NCBI GenBank assembly: GCA_016718315.1
Contig: JADKDV010000005.1
Location: 372,001 to 436,000 of the forward strand
Direction of reading: 5' to 3'
Length of the DNA stretch: 64,000 nucleotides
Origin: Candidatus Obscuribacter sp.
Lineage (GTDB): Bacteria; Cyanobacteriota; Vampirovibrionia; Obscuribacterales; Obscuribacteraceae
The notes under the pieces are model-generated. The model ran no database searches. It worked only from the letters and a program-made list of their open reading frames with translations, and was not told where the DNA came from. Below, one piece after another: positions 42,744-50,721 of the stretch. Within the stretch, counting starts at the first letter, position 1. Each line of letters begins with the position of its first letter. Position numbers and translations under genes: made by a program.

Positions 42744-44396
42744 TCAGTTGCCTAGCTGTTCTTTGAGAATGCCAACGAGATGCGATACCAGTTTTTCGGC
42801 TTGGCTGCGACCAAGCTCATCCCAGTGAGGCACGCTAAATGCTTTGAGACTGTAGGAGTCTGCTTGCTCATCGGTCCAACCAATCAGATCCAGAGCACGG
42901 CCCAGCACAGTCAGGTAGTTTTGATCAGTGACTTCGCCGAGACCAAAGTTGTCATCGACTTTTTGGGCTGTCACCTGAGGGGCTGAGACATTAGGACCAA
43001 AGTTGACTTGCGGTCCGGCTGTCACTGGTAGTGCCGGTGGTGGTGCATCGCTAAAGTCCTCAGCGATAGCCGGTAATACTTGTGGTTCTGGTTCGTTTTC
43101 TTCTTCGTCCAGTTCGGTCACTGGACTGATGGTTGTATCGAGGCTACTGGAGGCTACTGGCTGTGCCGGTGCCAGCACGGGTTGCTCGAGGTCAAGGGCG
43201 GGTTCTGGTTGATTGGCGCCACTGACTGCCTCGCTGGCTGCCAGATTGTCACTCAGCCCACGCGCTACGGCAAAAGCCGATGCACCAGGCTGAGTCAAGG
43301 GAGTTGTTTGCGGTGCTGGCACTGGTATTGGTGCCGGTGTACCGCTCTCGAAGCCTGAAGTAAAGCTGGAAGGCGATACCGATGGCTCTGCAGAGGTTGG
43401 AGCACTAGCGCTTAGCTGCATTGGAGCAAAGCTCTCAGTGGCGCTAGTGGCGGCCTGTGGCGCATCAAAAACTGCGTCCAATTCACCGGCGCTAACATTA
43501 GCCACTGGCTGGTCGTCATTGCTAGTAGCTGGGCTTGTCAGGACCGGTGCGGTAGTGTCTTCCGCTATGGCAACTTCTTGCGCGGGCAGTGATTCTTGGT
43601 CTTGGACTTTTGCCGGCAGAGGTGGAATGGTGCTGTGTCTGACCATAGAGGACATTGATATGGCACTGTCGCTGGCACTACCAGTCTCTCCTCTGGTCGC
43701 CATATCTGGGTCACTGGAGCGACTGGTGTATATCGAATCAGTACTGGTGCTGGCTCCAATGATGGTGCCGCCCTGACTGCCGGAGCCGTAGCTACTGCTA
43801 CCGGATGCACCATATGAGCTGCTCTGCGATGGTGCGCCGATGATCGGTCTGGGCGTATAGGGCTGTTGTGTTGAAGGCTTGCCTGGCGGATCTATCGAGA
43901 TTTGTGGTCCAATAGTTATTTCTTGTGCTGGTTGTACTTTTGGTGTGGGCACGTATTCTGGTGCCATCGGCTGCCATGGCGAAGTCTTGTCTGTGGAAAG
44001 TTCTTGTTTGAGCGTGATTGAAATGAGCAGCTGTCTCAATTCATCGACTTGCTTGGAAAGCTCTATAAATCGACGTTCTGTAAAGTTGCGCAGACCAATT
44101 ATGGACTCTTGCAATACTTCTGGATTGCCCGGAGCCACTGGCATACCAATTAATTTGGGGGTGAGCAGACCTTCCGCTTCTAATTGGGGACGAATCTGAC
44201 TTGTGGGCCAACCTTGATCGACCAGCTCTTTGATGCGCTCTAGAACAGACATATCCTCTGCTCTGTACTGTCTCTGCTGACCGCGTCCACGCTTGATCTC
44301 CAGACCAAACATCAGCTCCCACCGGCGTAACTGGTGCACCGAAAGCTCAAGCTTTTCGGCCACATTGTTGATTGAGAGAAGGTCTGGTGTTGTCAT
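42744..44396 (-). CDS. MerR-family-like regulator with very long low-complexity region
   Basis: 550 aa. Residues 1-75 form a MerR helix-turn-helix (SINNVAEKLELSVHQLRRWELMFGLEIKR...MSVLERIKELVDQGWPTSQIR), followed by a helical stretch (IGLRNFTERRFIELSKQVDELRQLL, about 96-120) that should be the dimer coiled coil. A roughly 350-residue Pro/Ser/Ala/Gln-rich, probably disordered region follows, and a compact helical C-terminus (YLTVLGRALDLIGWTDEQADSYSLKAF...EKLVSHLVGILKEQL, last 70 residues). Ordinary MerR proteins are 120-280 aa, so this is unusual. The palindrome at 44521-44541, about 125 bases upstream, could be its own operator. Start ATG 44396. Confidence 0.7.
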   Translation of the reverse strand: MTTPDLLSINNVAEKLELSVHQLRRWELMFGLEIKRGRGQQRQYRAEDMSVLERIKELVDQGWPTSQIRPQLEAEGLLTPKLIGMPVAPGNPEVLQESIIGLRNFTERRFIELSKQVDELRQLLISITLKQELSTDKTSPWQPMAPEYVPTPKVQPAQEITIGPQISIDPPGKPSTQQPYTPRPIIGAPSQSSSYGASGSSSYGSGSQGGTIIGASTSTDSIYTSRSSDPDMATRGETGSASDSAISMSSMVRHSTIPPLPAKVQDQESLPAQEVAIAEDTTAPVLTSPATSNDDQPVANVSAGELDAVFDAPQAATSATESFAPMQLSASAPTSAEPSVSPSSFTSGFESGTPAPIPVPAPQTTPLTQPGASAFAVARGLSDNLAASEAVSGANQPEPALDLEQPVLAPAQPVASSSLDTTISPVTELDEEENEPEPQVLPAIAEDFSDAPPPALPVTAGPQVNFGPNVSAPQVTAQKVDDNFGLGEVTDQNYLTVLGRALDLIGWTDEQADSYSLKAFSVPHWDELGRSQAEKLVSHLVGILKEQLGN

Positions 44397-44520
44397 GGGC
44401 GCCTCCGCAAGTAACCATATACTAGGTTAGCACCTCTAGCGGAGCTGGGCTAGCTTCTTCATTTAAATTTTTGAGTGTAATGCCCATTTGCTGAATATTG
44501 TTGGCTTTTGGGTGTCATTA

Positions 44521-44541
44521 TTTACTATGATGCATAGTAAA
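44521..44541. promoter_or_regulatory. inverted repeat upstream of the MerR-type gene
   Basis: TTTACTAT - GATGC - ATAGTAAA (44521-44541) is a perfect 8-bp inverted repeat with a 5-base spacer, the kind of site a MerR dimer binds. It lies about 125 bases before the MerR-type start codon. Autoregulation is inferred, not shown. Confidence 0.4.
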
Positions 44542-44634
44542 AATCGTCAAAAAACGAACTTACAGAATCAGATGCTGGCTTTGAGATGAAAATCGAGTCG
44601 GGAGAAAACGAGACAGAAATAAACGAGACAGAAG

Positions 44635-44670
44635 AAAAAAGAGGTTGTGGGTCAGCTGACCCACAACCTC
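44635..44670 (-). terminator. strong rho-independent terminator
   Basis: GAGGTTGTGGGTCAG/CTGACCCACAACCTC is a perfect 15-bp self-complementary stem (44641-44670); the minus strand continues with six T (A-run 44635-44640). Confidence 0.85.
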
Positions 44671-44704
44671 CAAAAACCATCAGGTTTTTAAACCAGGACT
44701 GTGC

Positions 44705-45067
44705 CTAGTAGCGACGGCCGGTGTAGCGCGGATAGCCGTGGCGGTCGATGTAGTACTCGTAGCCCCACTGGTCGATGTAGGTCTGCGGGTAGATGACCGG
44801 AGGCGGCGAAGAAACCGGCGGACGGTAGCGGTAGCCGCAGCCGTTGTAGCAGCGGTCGTAGTCGCGGTAGTCCCGGTAATCGCGGTGGTCGCGGCGATCC
44901 CAGTCGCGATGTCCGCGGTGACCGTGGCCGCCGATGTCGATTGAGAGCGACGGGCCCCAGGGACCGATACCGATGCTGACGCCGTCATGGGCGTGAGCTG
45001 CCGGGGCGGCAAAAGAGGTAACAGCGATGGCTGCAACAGCGAGTGCAGCAAAAAGACCTTTTCTCAT
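44705..45067 (-). CDS. small secreted His/Asp/Arg/Tyr-rich protein
   Basis: 120 aa. Signal peptide MRKGLFAALAVAAIAVTSFA (cleavage about after AHA, residue 26), then a His/Gly/Asp/Arg/Tyr-rich section with the repeating DYRD/DRRDHRD pattern (about residues 45-75), a Cys pair (CYNGC), a Pro-rich part and a Tyr-rich end (YEYYIDRHGYPRY). It may bind metal or act in the envelope; no family recognised. Start ATG 45067 with AAGGAG eight bases upstream. Own terminator follows. Confidence 0.65.
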   Translation of the reverse strand: MRKGLFAALAVAAIAVTSFAAPAAHAHDGVSIGIGPWGPSLSIDIGGHGHRGHRDWDRRDHRDYRDYRDYDRCYNGCGYRYRPPVSSPPPVIYPQTYIDQWGYEYYIDRHGYPRYTGRRY

Positions 45068-45408
45068 GATATGACTCCTTGCTTTCCTCTCTAGCACTGC
45101 TCAGTTACCTTTTGGCTATAGGCAGAAAGGCAGGTTGAGTAGGATAAGTTTCAGGTTATGGGTGAAATCGCCGGAGGCTAACCTGTTTAACCTCGTTTGA
45201 GTCTTTATCACCAGCCCATACCAAACACTCCAAATTACCGCGTGCTCTCAAAAGCCAATGTGTAGTTGGCCCAAAGTGCATGGAAAAGCGGTCTATCTGG
45301 TGATTAAGTGCTTGGGTGGAGCTTTTAGTTATTGGGGGGTGAAATAAAGACATTTGCACCCTAGCAAAAGCCAGCTTTTAGTCTCAAGTAGAAGTATTTC
45401 AGGAGTGA

Positions 45409-45430
45409 CCATGCATTATTAAATGCATGG
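45409..45430. promoter_or_regulatory. 9-bp inverted repeat upstream of deoB
   Basis: CCATGCATT - ATTA - AATGCATGG (45409-45430). It lies just before the candidate promoter of the deoB operon, where a nucleoside-responsive repressor could bind; this is inference. Confidence 0.35.
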
Positions 45431-45451
45431 TAATTGGTACGATTTTGCCTC

Positions 45452-45480
45452 TTTACAATTGGCCTGGCACCTTATAAATA
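45452..45480 (+). promoter_or_regulatory. candidate sigma-70-type promoter for the deoB operon
   Basis: TTTACA (45452-45457), 17-base spacer, TAAATA (45475-45480; alternatively TATAAA two bases earlier with a 15-base spacer). It would give a leader of about 145 bases before deoB. Confidence 0.3.
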
Positions 45481-45631
45481 CAATTTGGGCCTTAGAATAT
45501 ACGGTCTGATTAAGCGCGATGCTGATCACTACCGCCTGGCTTTTTAGCCTCTGGTGGATAAAGCCTCTGTCGGCTGGCGCAACTAGCGCACTGAGCAAAA
45601 TAATAAAGCAACAAACACTGTGGAAAAAGCA

Positions 45632-46906
45632 ATGGATAAATCAAGCAGACGAGCGATAGTTGTGGTCATAGATGGCTGTGGTATTGGCGCTTCACCGGAT
45701 CATGACGTCTTTGGCGATTCGGCTCAGTGCAATACCATTGCCAATACGGCAAGCGCTGTGGGTGGACTGGCTCTGCCTAATATGGCCAGTCTCGGTTTGG
45801 GCAATATCTGCGACATTGCGGGAGTGAGTAAGACTGCAAAAGCACGCGGGTTTTATGGCAAACTGGCCGAAGCGAGCAACGGCAAAGATACTCAGACAGG
45901 GCACTGGGAGATGATGGGCATCATCTCCAAAGAAGCTTTTCCTATGTTTCCCAATGGTTTTCCGCCTGAAGTAATTGACAAATTTATTGCCGAAACTGGC
46001 TGTAAGGGCATACTTTGCAATAAGCCAGCCTCCGGTACCACTGTGCTGGAAGAACTGGGCGAGGAGCACGAACGTACTGGCTATCCCATTGTCTACACTA
46101 GCGGCGATAGTGTTTTTCAGATTGCCTGTCATGTGGATGTAGTGCCACTGGCTACTCTTTACCGGTGGAGCGAAATCGCTCGCAAAATACTGGATGGTCC
46201 TTACCGTGTCGGTAGAGTCATAGCCAGACCGTTTAACGGCACTAAGGGCAACTACAAGCGCATCTCAGGCGATCGTCATGACTATGCCGTGCCACCGCCA
46301 GGCAAAACTTTTCTCGACCATACATTAGAGAGTGGGCTTGGTGTCTTTGGTGTAGGCAAAATTGAAGATATCTTTGTTGGTCATGGCCTTAGTCATGCCA
46401 AACATACTGGCACTAACAAAGAAGGTCTCGATCTGACTTTGCAGGCAGTAAGAAACAGTCTGGATCTGAGCAAAATTGAAATGGATAAAAACAAGACTGA
46501 TCGGATGGGTCTTATTTTTACCAATCTGGTGGACACCGATTCGCTATATGGCCACCGCCGCGATGCCAAAGGCTATGGCTCAGCACTTGTCGAAATCGAC
46601 CAGTGGCTTGGTGAAATCATAAAAAGCATGAGACCGGATGATTTGCTTTTGATCTCGTCAGATCATGGCAATGACCCCACCGCCCCCGGAACAGACCACA
46701 CCCGCGAATTTGTGCCACTAATCGCTTACAGTCCTTCGCTTGAAGCAAGTGAGGCTGAGCGGGATCTCAGTGAAGAGCAAAAACAACTAGCTCACAATAT
46801 CGGTGTGCGCGATGGTTTTGCCGATATAGCTGGCACACTTAATGATTGGCTGGGGCTGTCCTGGTCAGGAGCGGGCAGCTCTGTACTGGTTGGAGGTGCA
46901 AAATGA
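45632..46906 (+). CDS. deoB: phosphopentomutase
   Basis: 424 aa. Alkaline-phosphatase-superfamily enzyme: metal ligands in VVVIDGCGIGASPD at the N-terminus, catalytic Thr in KDTQTGHWEMMG (about residues 85-96), TNLVDTDSLYGHRRD, and LLISSDHGNDPTAPGTDHTRE near the C-terminus. Converts (deoxy)ribose 1-phosphate to the 5-phosphate, linking PNP products to central metabolism. Start at ATG 45632; a GTG four codons earlier is in frame. The stop overlaps the start of the next gene (ATGA), so translation is coupled. Confidence 0.9.
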   Translation: MDKSSRRAIVVVIDGCGIGASPDHDVFGDSAQCNTIANTASAVGGLALPNMASLGLGNICDIAGVSKTAKARGFYGKLAEASNGKDTQTGHWEMMGIISKEAFPMFPNGFPPEVIDKFIAETGCKGILCNKPASGTTVLEELGEEHERTGYPIVYTSGDSVFQIACHVDVVPLATLYRWSEIARKILDGPYRVGRVIARPFNGTKGNYKRISGDRHDYAVPPPGKTFLDHTLESGLGVFGVGKIEDIFVGHGLSHAKHTGTNKEGLDLTLQAVRNSLDLSKIEMDKNKTDRMGLIFTNLVDTDSLYGHRRDAKGYGSALVEIDQWLGEIIKSMRPDDLLLISSDHGNDPTAPGTDHTREFVPLIAYSPSLEASEAERDLSEEQKQLAHNIGVRDGFADIAGTLNDWLGLSWSGAGSSVLVGGAK

Positions 46907-47442
46907 AACTGAGATACGCTAAGCGTATTGATTTTACAGGGCAAGTAAAAGAGTTTGCTCAGGAAGCTGCTTTTGGCGAGTCAGTAATCAAAATGCTGCG
47001 TGACAAAGGCAAAGCCGAAGTGGCGATTGTAATAGACCGCGCTTACGGACTCAAAGATGATACGCCCTATCTCATTAGTGACCATCTCAATTTAAGTGGC
47101 AATAATCCGCTCGTCGGACCAAACGATGCCATCGGGCAGAGATTTCCGGTGGTCAATAACATCTATCTTGATGCCAATGACACCATGGACCAGGAAGAGA
47201 CCTGGAGTCTCGGTAACCCGCTGGGCAAGATGCAATACGCAATAGCTGCTGGCTTACATCCTGGTGTTACACCGACAGATGCCGAGTTGGAATTTATCCA
47301 TAAACTTGGTGCCAAACTATATTGCTACAACCTGGTGCCCACAATGATAGTGGCTGCTCATGCCGGTCTTAAAGTGGTCGGTGTGGCTCTGCCCGAAGGT
47401 GCCAGCCTGCGTCCAGACATTTTAGCAACGCTTTTGAGGTAG
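46903..47442 (+). CDS. half-length PNP homologue lacking catalytic residues
   Basis: 179 aa corresponding to the C-terminal part of trimeric purine nucleoside phosphorylase. SDHLNLSGNNPLVGPNDAIG-QRFP matches the PNP segment SDHINLTGxNPLVGPND..G.RFPD; AIAAGLHPGVTPTDAELEFIHKLGA matches the GPSFETPAEIRMLRxLGA region; IVAAHAGLKVVGVAL matches VARHAGLxVLGISL. The catalytic Glu (in FET) and the purine-binding Asn (after SLIT) are both absent. Start at ATG 46903 overlaps the deoB stop, with GGAGGT upstream. Its neighbour is a fuller PNP that lacks exactly the DHINL-NPL segment this one keeps, so the two may assemble together; that is inference. Confidence 0.65.
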   Translation: MKLRYAKRIDFTGQVKEFAQEAAFGESVIKMLRDKGKAEVAIVIDRAYGLKDDTPYLISDHLNLSGNNPLVGPNDAIGQRFPVVNNIYLDANDTMDQEETWSLGNPLGKMQYAIAAGLHPGVTPTDAELEFIHKLGAKLYCYNLVPTMIVAAHAGLKVVGVALPEGASLRPDILATLLR

Positions 47443-47447
47443 TGGAG

Positions 47448-48294
47448 ATGGGCAATAATACAAAACAAAAGCTGACAGTTTCAGCAAGCGAAGCAGTTGC
47501 TAACCTGCGCAAACTTTATCCAGCAGTGCCTCGTGCCGCTGTGATTCTGGGCTCTGGTGTCAATGTCCTGGAAGGTTTGCTTAACCCCATTGTCGTTAAG
47601 TACGCTGACTTGTTTGGACTGGCACCGTCTGTGGCTGGGCATTCCGGCACTCTCACCATAGGTCGTCTTGGTCAGGGCGCTGATGATCCGCTGGTGGCTG
47701 TCTTGCGCGGTAGGTTTCACCTCTATGAGGGCTATGACTGGGAAACAGTGACATTGGCCACGCGTGTTTTAATCGAATGGGGCGTGCCCAATTTGCTTGT
47801 CACCAATGCCGCTGGTGGACTCAATTTGCAATTTAACGTCGGCGACTTGATGGTCCTAAACGGCTACCGCGATCATCTCAGCCCACAGTGGCAAGAGCGC
47901 GGTCTTTTGCCCGCTGTCATGGTGGAGCCGACCGATTGCAGCAATGATCTCACTGCCAAGTTACTGGCCACAGGCGCCAAACTAAGCAGTGATGATAGTC
48001 GCTTTAAACCGCTGCAAAAGGGGTGTCTATGCTGGTTTGCTTGGACCAAGCTATGAGACTATGGCTGAAGTCGATATGCTGCGCCGCCTCAAATGCGATG
48101 CTGTCGGTATGTCGACTGTGCCCGAACTTTTGACTTGTCTGGGCACCGGTACCACTGCCGCAGCTGTTTCTGTAATCACCAATGTCTGGAAGCCAGATGA
48201 AGTGATGGGCGGACACGAAGAGGTACTGGAAGCATCTAAAGCTGCTTCGCGCCGTCTTGATCAGCTATTTCGCCGCACTCTGAACGAGATTTAG
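47448..48294 (+). pseudogene. purine nucleoside phosphorylase, frameshifted near codon 190
   Basis: The first frame (47448-48056) gives AVILGSGVNVLEGL, GHSGTLTIGRLG, LRGRFHLYEGYDW and LVTNAAGGLN, all PNP motifs (phosphate loop, purine site), and then breaks after LQKG. The expected continuation VYAGLLGPSYETMAEVDMLRR...VGMSTVPEL...ITNVWKPDE is present in another frame up to 48294. Removing one G from AAAAGGGG near 48020 restores a 281-aa protein with the catalytic Glu (YET) and Asn (ITN). Either a sequencing/assembly error in the homopolymer, a recent mutation, or a +1 frameshift. The central DHINLTGxNPL segment is also replaced (RDHLSPQWQE). Start at ATG 47448, six bases after the preceding stop; a GTG at 47442 is possible. 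Confidence 0.75.
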
Positions 48295-48928
48295 TCGGGT
48301 TTTTAGAGACAACTTGGCCGGGCAGAAGGGCTATCAGTGCCGGTATCCTTGATGTAACCGGTTACATATCCAGTGTTGCAAACTGTTGAGCGGGCTATCG
48401 CGGCTAACGCTGTCAAGGGGTGTTCAAAAGGGTCGTATGCCTCACTGTTGCTTGGTTTTGTTGAAACTGAAGGAAACCTTACGATTGCGTCCCGCTTGTA
48501 AACTATTTCTATAGTTGCTTGCCCTGGCATAAGCTCTAGATCTAGTCTAGATTCGCTACTTTATATCTCTTTTACCGGTCTTACTTCTCTAAACACTCAT
48601 CAGCTCACTCTCTTATGTGTTTTTCTCTTACTCCTTTGTGGAGTGAGGTGCATAGAGTTTGGATTGGCGGGAGTTTTGCAGGACTGGTGAGTCTTCGAGA
48701 TGTGCGATAGCCCTCTGTCAGTGAGCTTTGAACGAGCTTATGTGATGGACTTTGTGCCTGCAAATTAGCGGCAGTGTGAGTCTTGCTTTGGTGTTATCAC
48801 TGGTGAAGCGGTGATGATAAGTAACCATCGAGACATTGACTGCTCTTCCGCAAACAAAGGAGCACAGGTGCGACATCTGCCTTAGAAGGGGCCGAGCTTG
48901 CACTGCACTCCGCATCTGGTAAAAGTCA
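48295..48928. other. intergenic region with a 16-bp palindrome
   Basis: About 630 bases downstream of the PNP gene. The perfect palindrome ATGTAACCGGTTACAT (48352-48367) is the only marked element. No terminator with U-tract was found directly after the operon and no frame is convincing. Confidence 0.4.
48352..48367. promoter_or_regulatory. perfect 16-bp palindrome
   Basis: ATGTAACC|GGTTACAT without a spacer looks like a binding site for a dimeric repressor (LacI/TetR type). It lies 58 bases after the PNP stop, not in an obvious promoter, so its role is unclear. Confidence 0.3.
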
Positions 48929-49210
48929 ATGAAACTTACCAACACGATCATGCACTTCTTCCTGTTCATCGTGGTCTGGCCGTTGTTCGTCTGGGGGGCA
49001 TGGGATGTCTCACAGGACTATACGGCTTCGACTCTGATGCCCTGGATTTTGCAGTTGGTTAACCAGTCTAGCGAAGGAGTGAGCTTCACTCTGGCTGCCG
49101 GTCTGGCTGTAGTGGGATCGTTTCTGGCAGTGATCTGCGTCTTTGTGACGCTGCTCCTGCTCAGTATCGGTTGGCATCGTCTAAAGGCAGCTTTTGTCAA
49201 AGGACGATGA
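48929..49210 (+). CDS. small membrane protein, unknown function
   Basis: 93 aa with two membrane helices (about residues 6-24 and 54-80). Starts MKLTNTIMHFFLFIVVWPLF. Not recognised. The ribosome-binding site before ATG 48929 is weak (TGGTAAAAG). Confidence 0.45.
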   Translation: MKLTNTIMHFFLFIVVWPLFVWGAWDVSQDYTASTLMPWILQLVNQSSEGVSFTLAAGLAVVGSFLAVICVFVTLLLLSIGWHRLKAAFVKGR

Positions 49211-49368
49211 ACACTGACGGTCACCCTGCGATTGCTTCTCTTTAGTCGCAGCAATGTTACTTCTGCAGCTCCGGCTGCAGACTGCCAATTCCGGCTCTGG
49301 CCAAATTGCACAGTACCGATTGTTCGGAGTGCAGGTCAGGGCCTACACCAAACGGAGCAAACAAACAT

Positions 49369-49980
49369 ATGACGACCCTTAACATCACCAGCGGATGCGA
49401 CGGCAACACCGCTGACCAGTTCAGCGAAGGCACCGTAATCCAGGCTCGCGTCTGCAACACAGAAGCGGCCCAGCTTATCGTCTTCGCCGAGGAGCCGTGT
49501 CATATTGCTGTCACTGTCGACGGCGAAGAAACCTACTCCAGTCTCATCGCGCCCAACCAGCGCTATGAGCTGGCGCTCAGTCAAATCCTGCGCAAGCAGC
49601 GTCGGGCTCTTGCCTCCGCTGGCTTCCGCGCCATCTTTGGTCGCTCTCACCTGGTCGGTCAGACGCCCGCCGAGCAAAACCGCGAGCCACTGCCCTCGGT
49701 CTTCACGGTGGAAGTGCGTCTGGGCGGTCCCGACGGCGCCATCGAAGGCACCTACAACTTCCGCATGCTGCCCAACGAAGATTACGCGCAGCGCCTGGCG
49801 GGCTACCTCAATCAGCGCGCTCCAGAGGCACCCAAGCCGGTCTTCACCCGTGACGCCCGGCCGCCTCAGCTGATTCTCAACGTGCCTCGCTGCCCGAGCT
49901 GCAATGGTGTCATCGACGACCCCATCGCCGGCTGTGAAAACGCTGAGTGTGTCACCAACCAGGAAGGCGGCAAGTCCTAA
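49369..49980 (+). CDS. hypothetical protein with C-terminal zinc-ribbon-like cysteines
   Basis: 203 aa, not recognised. The body is a mixed beta domain (VIQARVCNTEAAQLIVFAEE; VFTVEVRLGGPDGAIEGTYNF). The end carries RCPSCNGVIDDPIAGCENAEC, a CxxC...CxxxxC arrangement that could be a zinc ribbon. Start at ATG 49369 (GGAG 11 bases upstream, a long spacing). Strong C/G codon bias suggests good expression. Same strand as the 50114 gene. Confidence 0.55.
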   Translation: MTTLNITSGCDGNTADQFSEGTVIQARVCNTEAAQLIVFAEEPCHIAVTVDGEETYSSLIAPNQRYELALSQILRKQRRALASAGFRAIFGRSHLVGQTPAEQNREPLPSVFTVEVRLGGPDGAIEGTYNFRMLPNEDYAQRLAGYLNQRAPEAPKPVFTRDARPPQLILNVPRCPSCNGVIDDPIAGCENAECVTNQEGGKS

Positions 49981-50113
49981 GCCACCGTCAGCCGTAAGCT
50001 CATCACGGCTGATTAACATTCACAACAACAGTAGCGCTTGTTAACGCAGCAAAGCAGGTGGGTGCATTTGCACCTGCCTGTCTTTGTGCAAGCCTACCTG
50101 AGGAGACAGTCCT

Positions 50114-50431
50114 ATGCGTTTGAATTTTTTGAACGTCCCCAGCCTTGCCAGCATCGCCGTTGCCGCTCTTGTGGCTGGCGTCTTTGCTTCGGCTGGTACC
50201 ACCCCGGTTTGCGCCATCGGTGCAGCCCTGGCCACCGCCTTCCTGATTCAGGTGCGCTTCTTCTACGAGGTGCCTGAAGCCAACAAGTTCGAACGCATCT
50301 GTGCGTTCCTCGTGTTGGTTTTGATGGTCGCTGGTCTGTGGTTTGCCACTGTGGTCACCCTCAACATCATGGCCGGTATCTTCTTCGGTATCGTCATTCC
50401 CGCCATGATTCGTCGGGTTTTTAAGCTCTAA
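50114..50431 (+). CDS. small membrane protein, unknown function
   Basis: 105 aa with three to four hydrophobic helices (about residues 10-28, 33-48, 62-82, 84-100) and a basic end (MIRRVFKL). AGGAG eight bases before ATG 50114. Not recognised. A strong terminator follows. Confidence 0.55.
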   Translation: MRLNFLNVPSLASIAVAALVAGVFASAGTTPVCAIGAALATAFLIQVRFFYEVPEANKFERICAFLVLVLMVAGLWFATVVTLNIMAGIFFGIVIPAMIRRVFKL

Positions 50432-50459
50432 CCGGGCAGTTTTTCAAGGGTCAAACTCG

Positions 50460-50507
50460 GGATGCAGTGTTCTGTTTTAAACAGATAGAACCTGCGTCCT
50501 TTTTTTT
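50460..50507 (+). terminator. rho-independent terminator
   Basis: GGATGCAG (50460-50467) pairs with CTGCGTCC (50492-50499); an inner GTTCTGTTT/AAACAG..AGAAC stem closes it. Eight T follow (50500-50507). Confidence 0.85.
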
Positions 50508-50721
50508 GCCCGCATCTATTCATGCATATAGTTGTCGAGAGATGGTTTGCCTTGTTTTCGGCTCCTTTTCTACCTTTAACAACCTGAGGGGGTCGTAAAA
50601 GTCGGGTCTGTTTTTCAAGAAACGGCAGAAATTCGATGTTTGGAGCAATGCGCTGCCAACCCGGTTTCTGTTCGGGAGCTGCAAGACCCAGATTTAAATG
50701 GAGTTTTAGAGGATTGTTGAA

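Larger units (their letters stand above)
44397..44704. other. intergenic region with palindrome and terminator
   Basis: Holds the inverted repeat at 44521-44541 and the terminator of the 44705 gene (44635-44670). Nothing else recognised. Confidence 0.45.
45068..45631. other. divergent intergenic region with palindrome and possible promoter
   Basis: Between the secreted-protein gene (minus) and deoB (plus). It contains a 9-bp palindrome (45409-45430) and a candidate promoter (45452-45480). No reading frame is convincing. Confidence 0.4.
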
